Source: an uncultured Alphaproteobacteria bacterium (lineage in GTDB: Bacteria > Pseudomonadota > Alphaproteobacteria > HIMB59). Taken from it: a stretch of 64,000 bases of DNA. Made by a program: the position numbers and the translations under genes. Where the stretch lies: positions 124,001 to 188,000 of the forward strand of contig CACLUR010000001.1 of the NCBI GenBank assembly GCA_902610175.1, in the 5' to 3' direction. The notes under the pieces are model-generated. The model saw only the letters and a list, made by a program, of their open reading frames with translations. It searched no databases and had not been told where the DNA came from. Shown piece by piece: positions 41,916-50,606 of the stretch (its first letter is position 1; each line of letters begins with the position of its first letter).

Positions 41916-43700
41916 ATGAATGAAGAAAAAACTTTGGACAGTGCCCCAAACGGGAATGGGGCACAGTCTAACTCCTCTAAAGTTGGAGGGGATATTTATG
42001 TTCAAGATGCATCAAAATCCTTTGGTGTTACAAAAGCTCTAAACGGTGTAAATTTTAAAGCTAACTTTGGTGAAATCCACGCCATTGTTGGTGGTAATGG
42101 ATGTGGTAAGAGCACATTGGCAAAGGTTATTTCAGGAGTTTTACCTTTGGACAAAGGAAAGGTCTCTATTATGGGTCATTCGCCCAATTCCCCAATTGAA
42201 GCCCAAAGAGTTGGCATTGCAACAGTTTTTCAAGAAGTAATGATAGCTGAAGAGGCTACTGTTTATGAAAATTTATTTATTGGATATGACTCTTTTTTTG
42301 GAAAAAAATTAGCACATCGAGATAGGGTCGAAAAAGCTGCCTCTATAATGTTAGAGCTATCCGGTGAATTTGTCGATCCATATACAATAGCAAGTCAATT
42401 ATCGCTTGGTATGAAAGCTTGGATAACTATTGGTAGAGCATTTTTAAGAAATCCTAAAGTACTAATTTTAGATGAATCATCAGCTGCACTCGATTTTGAC
42501 TCTACAGAAAGACTTTTTGCAAAAATGAGAACATTAAGAGATCAAGGTGCAGCAATATTTATAGTAACTCACAGAATTGCAGAACTAGTTAGAATAAGCG
42601 ATAGAGCAACGGTTATGAGAGATGGGGTTGATGTTGGAGTTTTAGCAGGAGAGGAAATTACTGAAAAAAATCTTCTCGGACTTATGACAGGTGATAAAAA
42701 ATTTTCTACAGCATCAGAAATAAAAGCTACACCTCCAGACTCAATCTTAGATGAAATAGTTTTGTCTGCTAAAGATTTAAAAGTTTGGGACAATGGAGAT
42801 GTTATTAACTTTGACCTACCAAAAGGTGAGATACTTGGAGTCACAGGACTTGATGGACAAGGACAAGATAATTTTGTTAAGGCTCTGGCAGGTATTGATC
42901 AACCACTTAGCGGAGAAGTAATTGTTAAACAGTCTGATGAGGAACGAGAAAGAACCAAGAAAGATTACACAACTGTAAATAGCTTGTTAGATGCCAAGAA
43001 AAGTGGAGTTGGATACGTATCTGGAGATAGAAAAAAAGAGGGTATTTTTCCTAACATGAGCATATATGAAAATATGGTGATACCCTTATATAAAGGAAAA
43101 CAAGCTAAAACATCAGGTGGATTTATTGGTTTTATTAAATGGATGGAATTAAACGGTATTTTTGATTGGGAAGTAGAAAGATTAAGTATTAAGACAGGTC
43201 CAAAAAATAATCTAATTACATCATTGAGTGGAGGAAATCAGCAAAAAGTCATGATTGCCAGAGCTTTCACAACAACTCCAAAGATACTGATACTTAACGA
43301 TCCAGCGCGAGGTATTGATGTTGGTGCAAAACGAGACTTATATAAGCACTTAAGAAATTTTGTAAATGAAGGTGGTACAGCGATATTTCTATCAAGTGAA
43401 CTCGAGGAATTCATAGGACTATGTCATCGAGTTTTGGTTTTTAGGGATGGGAGTATATTTGAGACATTTGAAAAAGAGGATATCAATCCAAATACTATCC
43501 TTGAGGGAATGTTTGGTCATACTCAAAAGAAATCTAATGATAATAATTTATCAAGCGCAAAAAATTCAAATCATAATTCTAATAGTAATGCAGAAATTCA
43601 AAATAAAATAATTAAACCGACAGTACCTACAAATGTCAAAGTAGTGGATTTTACAGATAAACCTAAGAGCAAAGAAAAAATTAAAGTTAAATATTTTTAA
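41916..43700 (+). CDS. Double-domain ABC transporter ATPase (RbsA type)
   Basis: 594 residues with two ATPase domains. Domain 1: Walker A GGNGCGKST at 59-67, unusual signature LSLGM, Walker B VLILDES and the switch THR. Domain 2: degenerate Walker A region GLDGQGQDNF without the GKT, but signature LSGGNQQK and Walker B ILILNDP, as is common in RbsA proteins, where only one site is fully active. A low-complexity Asn/Ser/Lys tail of about 50 residues follows the domains. The 12-bp gap after the binding-protein gene indicates one operon. Confidence 0.9.
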   Translation: MNEEKTLDSAPNGNGAQSNSSKVGGDIYVQDASKSFGVTKALNGVNFKANFGEIHAIVGGNGCGKSTLAKVISGVLPLDKGKVSIMGHSPNSPIEAQRVGIATVFQEVMIAEEATVYENLFIGYDSFFGKKLAHRDRVEKAASIMLELSGEFVDPYTIASQLSLGMKAWITIGRAFLRNPKVLILDESSAALDFDSTERLFAKMRTLRDQGAAIFIVTHRIAELVRISDRATVMRDGVDVGVLAGEEITEKNLLGLMTGDKKFSTASEIKATPPDSILDEIVLSAKDLKVWDNGDVINFDLPKGEILGVTGLDGQGQDNFVKALAGIDQPLSGEVIVKQSDEERERTKKDYTTVNSLLDAKKSGVGYVSGDRKKEGIFPNMSIYENMVIPLYKGKQAKTSGGFIGFIKWMELNGIFDWEVERLSIKTGPKNNLITSLSGGNQQKVMIARAFTTTPKILILNDPARGIDVGAKRDLYKHLRNFVNEGGTAIFLSSELEEFIGLCHRVLVFRDGSIFETFEKEDINPNTILEGMFGHTQKKSNDNNLSSAKNSNHNSNSNAEIQNKIIKPTVPTNVKVVDFTDKPKSKEKIKVKYF

Positions 43701-43705
43701 ACTCA

Positions 43706-44968
43706 ATGGTTCAAGAATATAAAAATACAGATTTAGATTTATTTGATAAAATAGATTTATCCAATCCTAAAGATGAGTTATTAAAAAAAAACAAGATAGG
43801 TTCCTCGCAAAAAGAAAATAATAATATTGAATTTAATTATTTAAATCACGAGATTTCAAAATTTGAAAATTTAGAGAGCCATTTATCTCAAGACAAATCG
43901 AAAAAACTTGATGATATTTTATTCTCTCAACTCGATGTTGACGATTATGCTAGTTTCAAAAATATGTATCCTCATAATATCTCTCAACCTAAATTAAATG
44001 TTAGTAAACTCTCTGTAAAAAAACATATAAACGAGGATGGCTCTTATCCCAATTTAGATTCAAAGAATACAAAAGATAAAACCTCAGAGATATTTCAAGG
44101 AATTTACCCTGAGCCAAAGTTTTTACCAGGTGGTGATAAGTATTTATTAATAGAATTTGGTAATGTGATGAATTTAGAATTGAACTTTAAAGCGCAGGGA
44201 CTATCAAATTTAATTAAGACAGCAAATATAAAGGGAGTTTACGAAACACTCCCATGTTTTGCCTCAATGATAGTTCATTACAATCCAGATGATATCGGCT
44301 ATCAAGATTTAATTAATGAATTGAAGTCATTGCTTAAAGATATGAAAGATAATGATGATACAGTTGTAAATAGCAGACTTTTTCATTTCCCGACTGTCTA
44401 TCTTGACAAATGGACTAAAGAAGCAATTGAAGACTATATAGCTAAAATTACAATGAAAAAGCCAGATCCTGAGTTCATTACAGAGTTAAATCAATTAGAT
44501 GATGTTAATCATTTTGTCAGAGTTCACTCTGGAACTGAGTATTGGGTGGCTTCGCTCGGTTTTTGGCCTGGTTTACCATTTACAATGCCGCTTGACCCTA
44601 GGTGTAAATTAACCGCTCCAAAGTATAACCCACCTAGAACATGGACACCAAAAGGAACTGTGGGTATGGGAGGATCGTCCACAGCTATTTATCCTGATAG
44701 ACTACCTGGAGGTTATCAAATTTTTGGAAGAACCCCTGTTCCCATTTGGGATCCTGACAAAAATTTTGATGTTTTCAAAGATAGTATTTGTCTATTTAGG
44801 CCAGGAGATAGAATTAAATTTGTGCCTTGTGATTATGATGAGTTTGAAATGATTGAAAAAAAAGTTGAAGATAAATCATATCGATATGATTTAATTGAGG
44901 AGCATAAATTTTCTATCAAAAAATATAAAAACTGGTTGTCTAAACTAGATTACAATAAGAAGTTTTAA
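43706..44968 (+). CDS. pxpB: 5-oxoprolinase subunit B / KipI-type protein with long N-terminal extension
   Basis: The C-terminal portion (about 135-370) is the AHS1/KipI domain: LLIEFGNVMNLELNF near the start and VASLGFWPGLPFTMPLDPRC, then GTVGMGGSSTAIYPDRLPGG and YQIFGRTPVPIWDP. Typical PxpB is about 220 residues; this one is 420, with about 130 polar, Asn/Lys/Asp-rich residues in front and a 50-residue tail. In urea carboxylase the same domain forms part of the carboxyltransferase. It lies 5 bp after the ATPase gene, and pxpC begins directly after its stop. Confidence 0.88.
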   Translation: MVQEYKNTDLDLFDKIDLSNPKDELLKKNKIGSSQKENNNIEFNYLNHEISKFENLESHLSQDKSKKLDDILFSQLDVDDYASFKNMYPHNISQPKLNVSKLSVKKHINEDGSYPNLDSKNTKDKTSEIFQGIYPEPKFLPGGDKYLLIEFGNVMNLELNFKAQGLSNLIKTANIKGVYETLPCFASMIVHYNPDDIGYQDLINELKSLLKDMKDNDDTVVNSRLFHFPTVYLDKWTKEAIEDYIAKITMKKPDPEFITELNQLDDVNHFVRVHSGTEYWVASLGFWPGLPFTMPLDPRCKLTAPKYNPPRTWTPKGTVGMGGSSTAIYPDRLPGGYQIFGRTPVPIWDPDKNFDVFKDSICLFRPGDRIKFVPCDYDEFEMIEKKVEDKSYRYDLIEEHKFSIKKYKNWLSKLDYNKKF

Positions 44969-45937
44969 ATGTTTGAAGTTATTAAACAAGGACTAGAAAC
45001 ATCAGTGCAAGATTATCCTGGGAGAGTCGGTTATCTTAACCAAGGGTTTCCTCCCTCAGGGCCAATGGATAGTTGGTCTTTTCGACTTGCCAATTTACTT
45101 GTAGGTAACGAGGAGAGTTTTGCAGCACTTGAATGTCAGTACACTGGTCCAACTTTAAAATTTGAAAAAGATCACGTCATTGCAGTCTGTGGTGCGGATA
45201 TGCAACCCAAAATAAATGGTAATTCTATTCCTATGTGGGAGAGTGTTTTAATAAAATCTGGACAAACTCTTGAAATGGGTTTTACAGTATCTGGTGCAAG
45301 ATCTTATGTGTCTTTTGCTGGTGGCATTGAGTCAGAAAAATGGCTAAACTCTCAATCAACTTTTCACAAAGCAGGCGTTGGTGGCATTGATGGTCATGCT
45401 TTGAAAGACGGTCAAAGAATTCCTTTAGGTCAAGCAAATGGGAAGATCGGCAGAAAAATTAGAACTGACTCAATTCCAGAGATTAGCAATAGTGGTATAT
45501 GGGAAATTGAGGTTGTACGTGGTCCAAATGATGATTGGCTTGACGATGAAGGATATGACACTTTTCTAAAAGCAGAGTGGAAACTGCAAGCAAGAAGTGA
45601 TCGTACTGGATTTAGGTTGGATGGACCCACTTTAAGTTTTACCGAAAAAGCTACAAATAAATCTCCTGAACATGGCTATGAACCCTCAAATATAATAGAT
45701 CAGGGCTACCCAATTGGTGGTATTAATTTGGCGGGTCAAACGCCAATAATACTTGTAAATGATGGGCCTAGCATGGGTGGGTTTATTGTACCTTTTACCG
45801 TTCCATCAGCCTCTTTTTGGAAATTAGGTCAAGCTAAACCAAATGAAAAATTTAAGTTTAAAGAAATAAGTGTGCAAGAGGCACAGGAAATGAGATCTGA
45901 ACAAACCTCCATCTGCTCAATGGGAAGTGTCATATAA
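44969..45937 (+). CDS. pxpC: 5-oxoprolinase subunit C / biotin-dependent carboxyltransferase (KipA/AHS2 type)
   Basis: A 322-residue AHS2-domain protein. Hallmarks: GLETSVQDYPGRVGYLNQGF followed by PPSGPMDSWSFRLANLLVGN, ALECQYTGPTLKF, RTGFRLDGP, and the C-terminal GQTPIILVNDGPSMGGF. Equivalent to the second half of the urea-carboxylase carboxyltransferase domain. It begins at the base after the pxpB stop, and the biotin-carrier gene begins 1 bp after its own stop, so the three proteins are likely made in fixed ratio. Confidence 0.92.
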   Translation: MFEVIKQGLETSVQDYPGRVGYLNQGFPPSGPMDSWSFRLANLLVGNEESFAALECQYTGPTLKFEKDHVIAVCGADMQPKINGNSIPMWESVLIKSGQTLEMGFTVSGARSYVSFAGGIESEKWLNSQSTFHKAGVGGIDGHALKDGQRIPLGQANGKIGRKIRTDSIPEISNSGIWEIEVVRGPNDDWLDDEGYDTFLKAEWKLQARSDRTGFRLDGPTLSFTEKATNKSPEHGYEPSNIIDQGYPIGGINLAGQTPIILVNDGPSMGGFIVPFTVPSASFWKLGQAKPNEKFKFKEISVQEAQEMRSEQTSICSMGSVI

Positions 45938-45938
45938 T

Positions 45939-46157
45939 ATGTCTACAGAAGTTTTAACGTCAGTTCCAGGTAACATATGGAAAGTTTTAGTAGAAGTTGG
46001 TGATGAAGTAAGTGAGGGGGATATATTATTTATTATGGAAGTTATGAAATCAGAGGTCAATCATAACGCTCCAGTTAGTGGAACGATAACTCAAGTTAAC
46101 ATTAGGAACGACCAAGAGGGTGTAAGCCCTGGTACTGTTGCTATAATCATTGATTAA
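45939..46157 (+). CDS. Biotin carboxyl-carrier protein (single-domain)
   Basis: A 72-residue biotinyl domain from ATG 45939, one base after the pxpC stop (a GTG at 45927 also opens the frame but overlaps). The biotinylation site is EVMKSEV, with Lys37 predicted as acceptor; the serine after MK replaces the Met of the common AMKM motif. The flanking GDEVSEGDILFIME and AP-x-SGT patterns are typical. With the biotin carboxylase, pxpB and pxpC it supplies all parts of a urea-carboxylase-like enzyme in separate chains. Confidence 0.9.
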   Translation: MSTEVLTSVPGNIWKVLVEVGDEVSEGDILFIMEVMKSEVNHNAPVSGTITQVNIRNDQEGVSPGTVAIIID

Positions 46158-46772
46158 ATGACAGATACTCCACTTTTATATAATGGGCCTACTTCTCCTT
46201 TTGGAAGAAAATGTAAAGTATCTGCTCTTGTATTAGATGTTGATCATAAAGAAGAAAAGATAAATATCTATAAATCAAGATTTCTAGATGAATTTAATCC
46301 ATTAAGACAAGTTCCTACTTTAATAGTTGGTGATAAAACGATCACAGACAGTGATAATATTTGTTTGTACTTTGATAGTATTTCAAAAAAAGACTCTATA
46401 TATCCAAAAGATCGTTATTGGGAAAGTATGACAATGATAAGTGTTTCAAATGGAATTATGGAAAATGCAGTTAATCGTTATATAGAAATGTCCGCTATAC
46501 CAGAATTAGAGCAAAGACATAAATCTATAGAGCGATATGAGAAAAAAATTTTAAGATCCATTGATTGGATTGAAAAAAAATATGATGAGTTCGTGACTGA
46601 CAGGTTAACGATTGATCAAATATCTGTTGCCTGTGCATTAGACTATACATCTTTTAGATTTACTGATGCTTGGGGAGACAATAATATTAAATTAAAAAAA
46701 TGGTTAGAAAATATTACCAAGAATGATTTTATGAAATCAACCTTACCTGGAGAGAGTTTTAAGTATGAATAA
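46158..46772 (+). CDS. Glutathione S-transferase family protein
   Basis: A 204-residue cytosolic protein starting directly after the biotin-carrier stop. The N-terminal thioredoxin-like domain has YNGPTSPFGRKCKVSALVLD (Ser in SPFGRK as likely thiol-activating residue), the cis-proline loop RQVPTLI and the glutathione-contacting DSDNICLYFD. The helical C-terminal domain follows from about 90. It may act on an electrophile or as a maleylacetoacetate-isomerase-like enzyme; no specific evidence. Last gene of the right arm operon or the first of the next set. Confidence 0.88.
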   Translation: MTDTPLLYNGPTSPFGRKCKVSALVLDVDHKEEKINIYKSRFLDEFNPLRQVPTLIVGDKTITDSDNICLYFDSISKKDSIYPKDRYWESMTMISVSNGIMENAVNRYIEMSAIPELEQRHKSIERYEKKILRSIDWIEKKYDEFVTDRLTIDQISVACALDYTSFRFTDAWGDNNIKLKKWLENITKNDFMKSTLPGESFKYE

Positions 46773-47313
46773 AAGATTTAGAAAATTTTTTCTACAAATG
46801 ATACATTATAAGTTGATGAGATATATTTTTGTACTTCTTCTAAGTTTGCCATTATTGTCGATGAATTTGAATGCAGAGTATGAGATGCACATCCCAAATT
46901 GTACTCAAAAAGGTGTTGAAAATTGTGGTGGTTTTTTATTTGATAATGAAACTGGGGATGTCCTTTTTTGCGGTTCTGAGAGTTGTATCGATTTAAAACT
47001 ACCAAAATCTTGGAAGGCAAAACAGAAAGATAAACTATCAAAACAAGATCAAATATTAGAAATGCTCTCTAATATTCAGGTTGGATCTGTCAACACAGTT
47101 CAAAATGTTGAGCCTTCCTCAGATACAAAAATTGTAAATCAGGAAGTAAAATCAGAAGAAAAGAAAGAAGAAAAAGAGGTTGTCAAAAAAGAAGAGAAAA
47201 AAGAGAAGAAGATAGAAAAGTGTGACAAAGAAAAGAAAAGTTTGTGTAAAGGTTCTGGTGGCATGCAACTTGGAGGAACTGGAATGAAACTTAAGAAACC
47301 AACAAAAAAATAG
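46765..47313 (+). CDS. Unknown exported protein with Lys/Glu-rich segment
   Basis: 182 residues from ATG 46765 (overlapping the GST gene by 8 bp); an internal ATG at 46816 would give a cleaner signal peptide (MRYIFVLLLSLPLLSMNLNA). The mature N-terminus has four cysteines in two C-x7-C or C-x4-C pairs (NCTQKGVENC, CGSESC), then a highly charged Lys/Glu run (about 130-160), then CDKEKKSLC and a Gly/Met/Lys tail. It looks like a periplasmic disulfide mini-domain on a flexible charged stalk. No family recognised. Confidence 0.55.
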   Translation: MNKRFRKFFLQMIHYKLMRYIFVLLLSLPLLSMNLNAEYEMHIPNCTQKGVENCGGFLFDNETGDVLFCGSESCIDLKLPKSWKAKQKDKLSKQDQILEMLSNIQVGSVNTVQNVEPSSDTKIVNQEVKSEEKKEEKEVVKKEEKKEKKIEKCDKEKKSLCKGSGGMQLGGTGMKLKKPTKK

Positions 47314-47314
47314 T

Positions 47315-47542
47315 TTGAAAAAAAAACAAAAGAGATCGATAGCTTCTTTTATATTAATAAGGGAAAAACTTGCCCATGACCTATGTAATGAGATTTATAT
47401 GAATAAAGATGAAGCTTATGAAATTATAGAATTTGCTTTCCAGCTTAGTGATAAATTACCTGAAACCTATGATCAACTGAAATCAGAAATAAAGTCTTAT
47501 ATAATTATTAATATGTTATCTCTAGTTACTAAATTCCACTAG
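47315..47542 (+). CDS. Unknown 75-residue helical protein
   Basis: Starts with TTG at 47315, 2 bp after the preceding stop, so probably translated with it. Mostly helical with a basic N-terminus (KKKQKRS) and an aromatic/hydrophobic C-terminus. The last 14 bases overlap the convergent gene at 47529. No family recognised. Confidence 0.4.
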   Translation: MKKKQKRSIASFILIREKLAHDLCNEIYMNKDEAYEIIEFAFQLSDKLPETYDQLKSEIKSYIIINMLSLVTKFH

Positions 47543-48131
47543 TATCAATTTCTTCTTTTGAAATATTTTCTTTATTTTCATTAAGTAAATTTTCATAGTT
47601 CGAATTTTCATTACTCAAATAAGCACTATCAGTTAAAATTATATCCATTCTCCTATTATTAAAGCTATAATCACAAGTAACTGAGAAAATTAACTCACTA
47701 CTATTAGATTTATTACTAAGATAAATTTCCCAAGTTGTTTTACTTTTAAGTTTATTTGGAAATTGTTTAACTTCAGTTTGAAATAATTCGGTGTTTTTCT
47801 TTTGAAATGAATTAATAAAGCTATCTTGAATGTCAAGGCACTCAACAGGACTGAGTTGCAATTGATTATTTGAGCCGTGAATTTCGTAAATATTTCCTGT
47901 TTTTGTTGATTTTAATGTGTATTCAGTAAGATATTTGTTTGCTATCAAGACGTTGTCCTCTTTAATAGAAATGCTCTCAATATTACCTTTCTTTAATTTT
48001 ATACTCCCATCATTTTCATACCTAAGAATGTCCTCGTACAATTTATAACCAAAAAGCTCAATTGATTGTGCATTCAAACAAAAAAGCATGCTTACTGTGA
48101 ATAATGTCTTAAACATAAGGAATTTTAACAT
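47529..48131 (-). CDS. Unknown secreted protein
   Basis: 200 residues from ATG 48131 (an upstream in-frame ATG at 48206 overlaps the previous gene); the signal peptide MLKFLMFKTLFTVSMLFCLN with cleavage near AQS supports this start. The mature part is beta-rich with two cysteines (VECLD and VTCDYS) that could pair. It is co-directional with and 4 bp from the 149-residue gene that follows parA. No family recognised. Confidence 0.5.
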   Translation of the reverse strand: MLKFLMFKTLFTVSMLFCLNAQSIELFGYKLYEDILRYENDGSIKLKKGNIESISIKEDNVLIANKYLTEYTLKSTKTGNIYEIHGSNNQLQLSPVECLDIQDSFINSFQKKNTELFQTEVKQFPNKLKSKTTWEIYLSNKSNSSELIFSVTCDYSFNNRRMDIILTDSAYLSNENSNYENLLNENKENISKEEIDTSGI

Positions 48132-48135
48132 TGAT

Positions 48136-48585
48136 TTAGTTCTTTGAAATAGTGTTGAGCGGATATGGAACATCTTTGATAGAAAATTTATGACAATATT
48201 CAACACCCTCTAAAAGTTTTGACCATAGTTCGTTTGCATCCTTTTCTAATTCTGGGATCGAATATGATGCTAAGCTTAAAAACCATATCTTAAAAGAGTC
48301 CTTTGATAGTCTATCGACATTTGAATTGACTAATGTTGAAAAAGTATCTTTCCACTGTAGTAAGAGAACATCAGCTTCTTTTTTTGATAAATTCTGCGGT
48401 GATGTAAAGTATTTTTTTTGAAGAGTTGATTTATCTTGTTCTAGGATAGATGTTTTAAATTGGAATGCATTATCGAGAATTGATGCTTTTTCTTTACTAT
48501 CATTTATTTCAATCCAATTAATAAAGCCTTTCAATAATCTTGAGCATATGTCATGGAGTTGGTCATTATCTATTTCTTCATTCAT
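48136..48585 (-). CDS. Unknown protein encoded next to ParA-like ATPase
   Basis: A 149-residue helical soluble protein with no signal peptide. It starts 15 bp after the ParA-like gene and could be its partner; no ParB or helix-turn-helix motif is visible. The central part (STLQKKYFTSPQNLSKKEAD, WKDTFSTLVNSNVDRLSKDS) is polar helix. Tryptophans at regular positions suggest a helical bundle resembling phasin-type proteins, but this is only an impression. Confidence 0.5.
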   Translation of the reverse strand: MNEEIDNDQLHDICSRLLKGFINWIEINDSKEKASILDNAFQFKTSILEQDKSTLQKKYFTSPQNLSKKEADVLLLQWKDTFSTLVNSNVDRLSKDSFKIWFLSLASYSIPELEKDANELWSKLLEGVEYCHKFSIKDVPYPLNTISKN

Positions 48586-48600
48586 ATAATTTATTAAAAT

Positions 48601-49239
48601 TTAAAATTTCAAGAATGACTGTATCTCTTTTGCTAGAGCCAACATTTCTAAACACCCTTTTCCAGTTCTTTGTTTTTCTACTACTGTTAACCCTAATCCC
48701 ATAGTTGATACAAATATTTGTCTATTACCCAAAATCGTCTTTGCTTTTTTAACATTCATTTTATTAACAAATTTATGTGCTTCTTGAATAAGTTTAGATT
48801 TTGCATTTGCTCTATTAATGAGTATTAATATCTCTCTTTTTTCTCTTTTTGCTAATTCAATTATGGACTCTGTGGCCCAAAAATCCACTTGAGAGGGAGA
48901 TATTGGTATAATGACAAGGTCAGCTATTTCAATTGCTGGTCTTCCATCAGCGTCAATTTTGGGAGGAGTATCAATTATTACTAAATCAGATTTTTCTTTA
49001 AGCGTTTTAGCCTCATACTGTGCGCCCCAGAGGCTTGCTGTTTTAAACTGAATCATATTTTTATTTTTAAGTTTTTCATTTCTGGTAAGAAACCACTTAC
49101 CTAAACTGCCTTGAGGGTCTGTGTCGAGTAATGTCGTGGATAAATTATTTTTTAAAGAATAAACAGCAGCTAAATTTGCAGCTATAGTGGTTTTTCCAGA
49201 GCCTCCTTTTTGTTGAGCGATGGTAATAACCTTAGACAC
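48601..49239 (-). CDS. ParA/MinD-superfamily partition ATPase
   Basis: A 212-residue P-loop ATPase. Deviant Walker A KGGSGKTT at 11-18 (signature Lys11), Walker A' LLDTDPQGSLGKWF, and Walker B VIIDTPP. Its small size and absence of an N-terminal helix-turn-helix match short ParA-like (type Ib / VirC1-like) proteins that position plasmids or protein cargo. No parB lies nearby. The partner could be the 149-residue protein directly downstream. The chromosomal ParA is usually larger and beside ParB, so this is likely an orphan cargo-positioning ATPase. Confidence 0.85.
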   Translation of the reverse strand: MSKVITIAQQKGGSGKTTIAANLAAVYSLKNNLSTTLLDTDPQGSLGKWFLTRNEKLKNKNMIQFKTASLWGAQYEAKTLKEKSDLVIIDTPPKIDADGRPAIEIADLVIIPISPSQVDFWATESIIELAKREKREILILINRANAKSKLIQEAHKFVNKMNVKKAKTILGNRQIFVSTMGLGLTVVEKQRTGKGCLEMLALAKEIQSFLKF

Positions 49240-49368
49240 AATTCAAGTATAAAAATAAAAAACTCTTAAGAAAGCCTTATTAAAAAAAAGTTGTGGGTTG
49301 ATAGGTGCTCAGAATAGGTTTGGTAAAATTATATAGGAAATAAACCTCATATCATCTATATTGCTATC

Positions 49369-50532
49369 GTGAAAGCGTTTCAATTCAACACTACTCCTGG
49401 AATAAGATTTGGAAGTGACTATTCAGTAGGCACAGCAGAGGAAGTTTCTAAAAAACTTGGTAACAAAATACTATTTGTAACTGATCCGGGTTTAGTAAAA
49501 ATTGGGTTACACGAAAAAACAATTACTGAGCTTCAAAAATACTCTGAAATTTTAATTTTTGATAATGTTGAAGCTGACCCATCTATAAAAACACTTATGA
49601 GTTGTGTACAACAGGGAAGAGATTTTGATGCAACAGGTGTAATTGGATTTGGTGGTGGATCATCAATGGACGTATCAAAATTAACTGCACTTTTGATTGG
49701 CTCAAACGAAAATATTCATGAAGCTTGGGGAGTGGCTAATGCTAAAGGGCCTAGGCTTCCTCTTGCACTTTACCCAACAACTTCTGGTACTGGTTCTGAA
49801 GTAACTCCAATTTCTATTATCACACAAGAAGATTTAGAAAAAAAAGGAGTTTCCTCTCCTATTATACTTCCAGACCTTGCAATTCTTGATCCATCATTAA
49901 CACTCGGTCTTCCCCCTCACATTACTGCTGCTACCGGTATTGATGCAATGGTCCACGCGATAGAGTCTTATGCTTCAAAAAGTGTGAACAATAATTTGAT
50001 CTCACAAACACTTGCAAAGGAAGCATTGAAGCTTTTAGGTAGTTCTATAAGACAAGCTGTTATTAACGGAAAGGATATTGAAGCAAGATCAAATATGCTT
50101 GTTGGCTCTATGTTAGCAGGTGTCTCCTTTGGAAACTCTCCAGTTGCTGGCGTTCATGCTTTGGCATATCCGATTGGAGGAACTTATCATGTCCCTCACG
50201 GTCTTTCCAACGCACTTGTCCTGCCATATGTGTTAAGATTTAATATATCTGATCAAAATGCATCAAAACTTTACAGTGAAATAGCCCCAATTGTTTTTCC
50301 AGATATTGATACAAGCACCAGCACTCAAGATATTTCCTCAAAATTCATTGAAAAGTTGTCAGATCTATCAAGCGAATTAGGTTTAGAACAAAGATTAAGA
50401 GATCTCGACATCCCTGAAACTGCATGCGAAACAATGGCTAGAGATGCTATGAAACAAACCCGATTACTAATCAATAATCCAAGAGAAATATCTGAAAAAG
50501 ATGCTTTTGATATTTATAGGTCTGCATGGTAA
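49369..50532 (+). CDS. Iron-containing alcohol dehydrogenase
   Basis: A 387-residue cytosolic NAD(P)-dependent oxidoreductase of the group III (iron) family. NAD-binding GGGS at 95-98, TTSGTGSEVTP at 137-147, and the metal ligands Asp192, His196 (DAMVHAIES), His263 (GVHALAYP) and His277 (HVPHGLSNA) are all present. It starts with GTG at 49369 (a good match to the family N-terminus). Alone on the plus strand, with 128 bp of A+T-rich DNA upstream. Substrate may be a lactaldehyde, butanol or hydroxyacid; undetermined. Confidence 0.92.
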   Translation: MKAFQFNTTPGIRFGSDYSVGTAEEVSKKLGNKILFVTDPGLVKIGLHEKTITELQKYSEILIFDNVEADPSIKTLMSCVQQGRDFDATGVIGFGGGSSMDVSKLTALLIGSNENIHEAWGVANAKGPRLPLALYPTTSGTGSEVTPISIITQEDLEKKGVSSPIILPDLAILDPSLTLGLPPHITAATGIDAMVHAIESYASKSVNNNLISQTLAKEALKLLGSSIRQAVINGKDIEARSNMLVGSMLAGVSFGNSPVAGVHALAYPIGGTYHVPHGLSNALVLPYVLRFNISDQNASKLYSEIAPIVFPDIDTSTSTQDISSKFIEKLSDLSSELGLEQRLRDLDIPETACETMARDAMKQTRLLINNPREISEKDAFDIYRSAW

Positions 50533-50606
50533 AAACTTCATCTGATAAGAGATGGTAAATTTATCATCTTGAATTATTAAGATTTTAAACTAAATAATAT
50601 GAAAAA

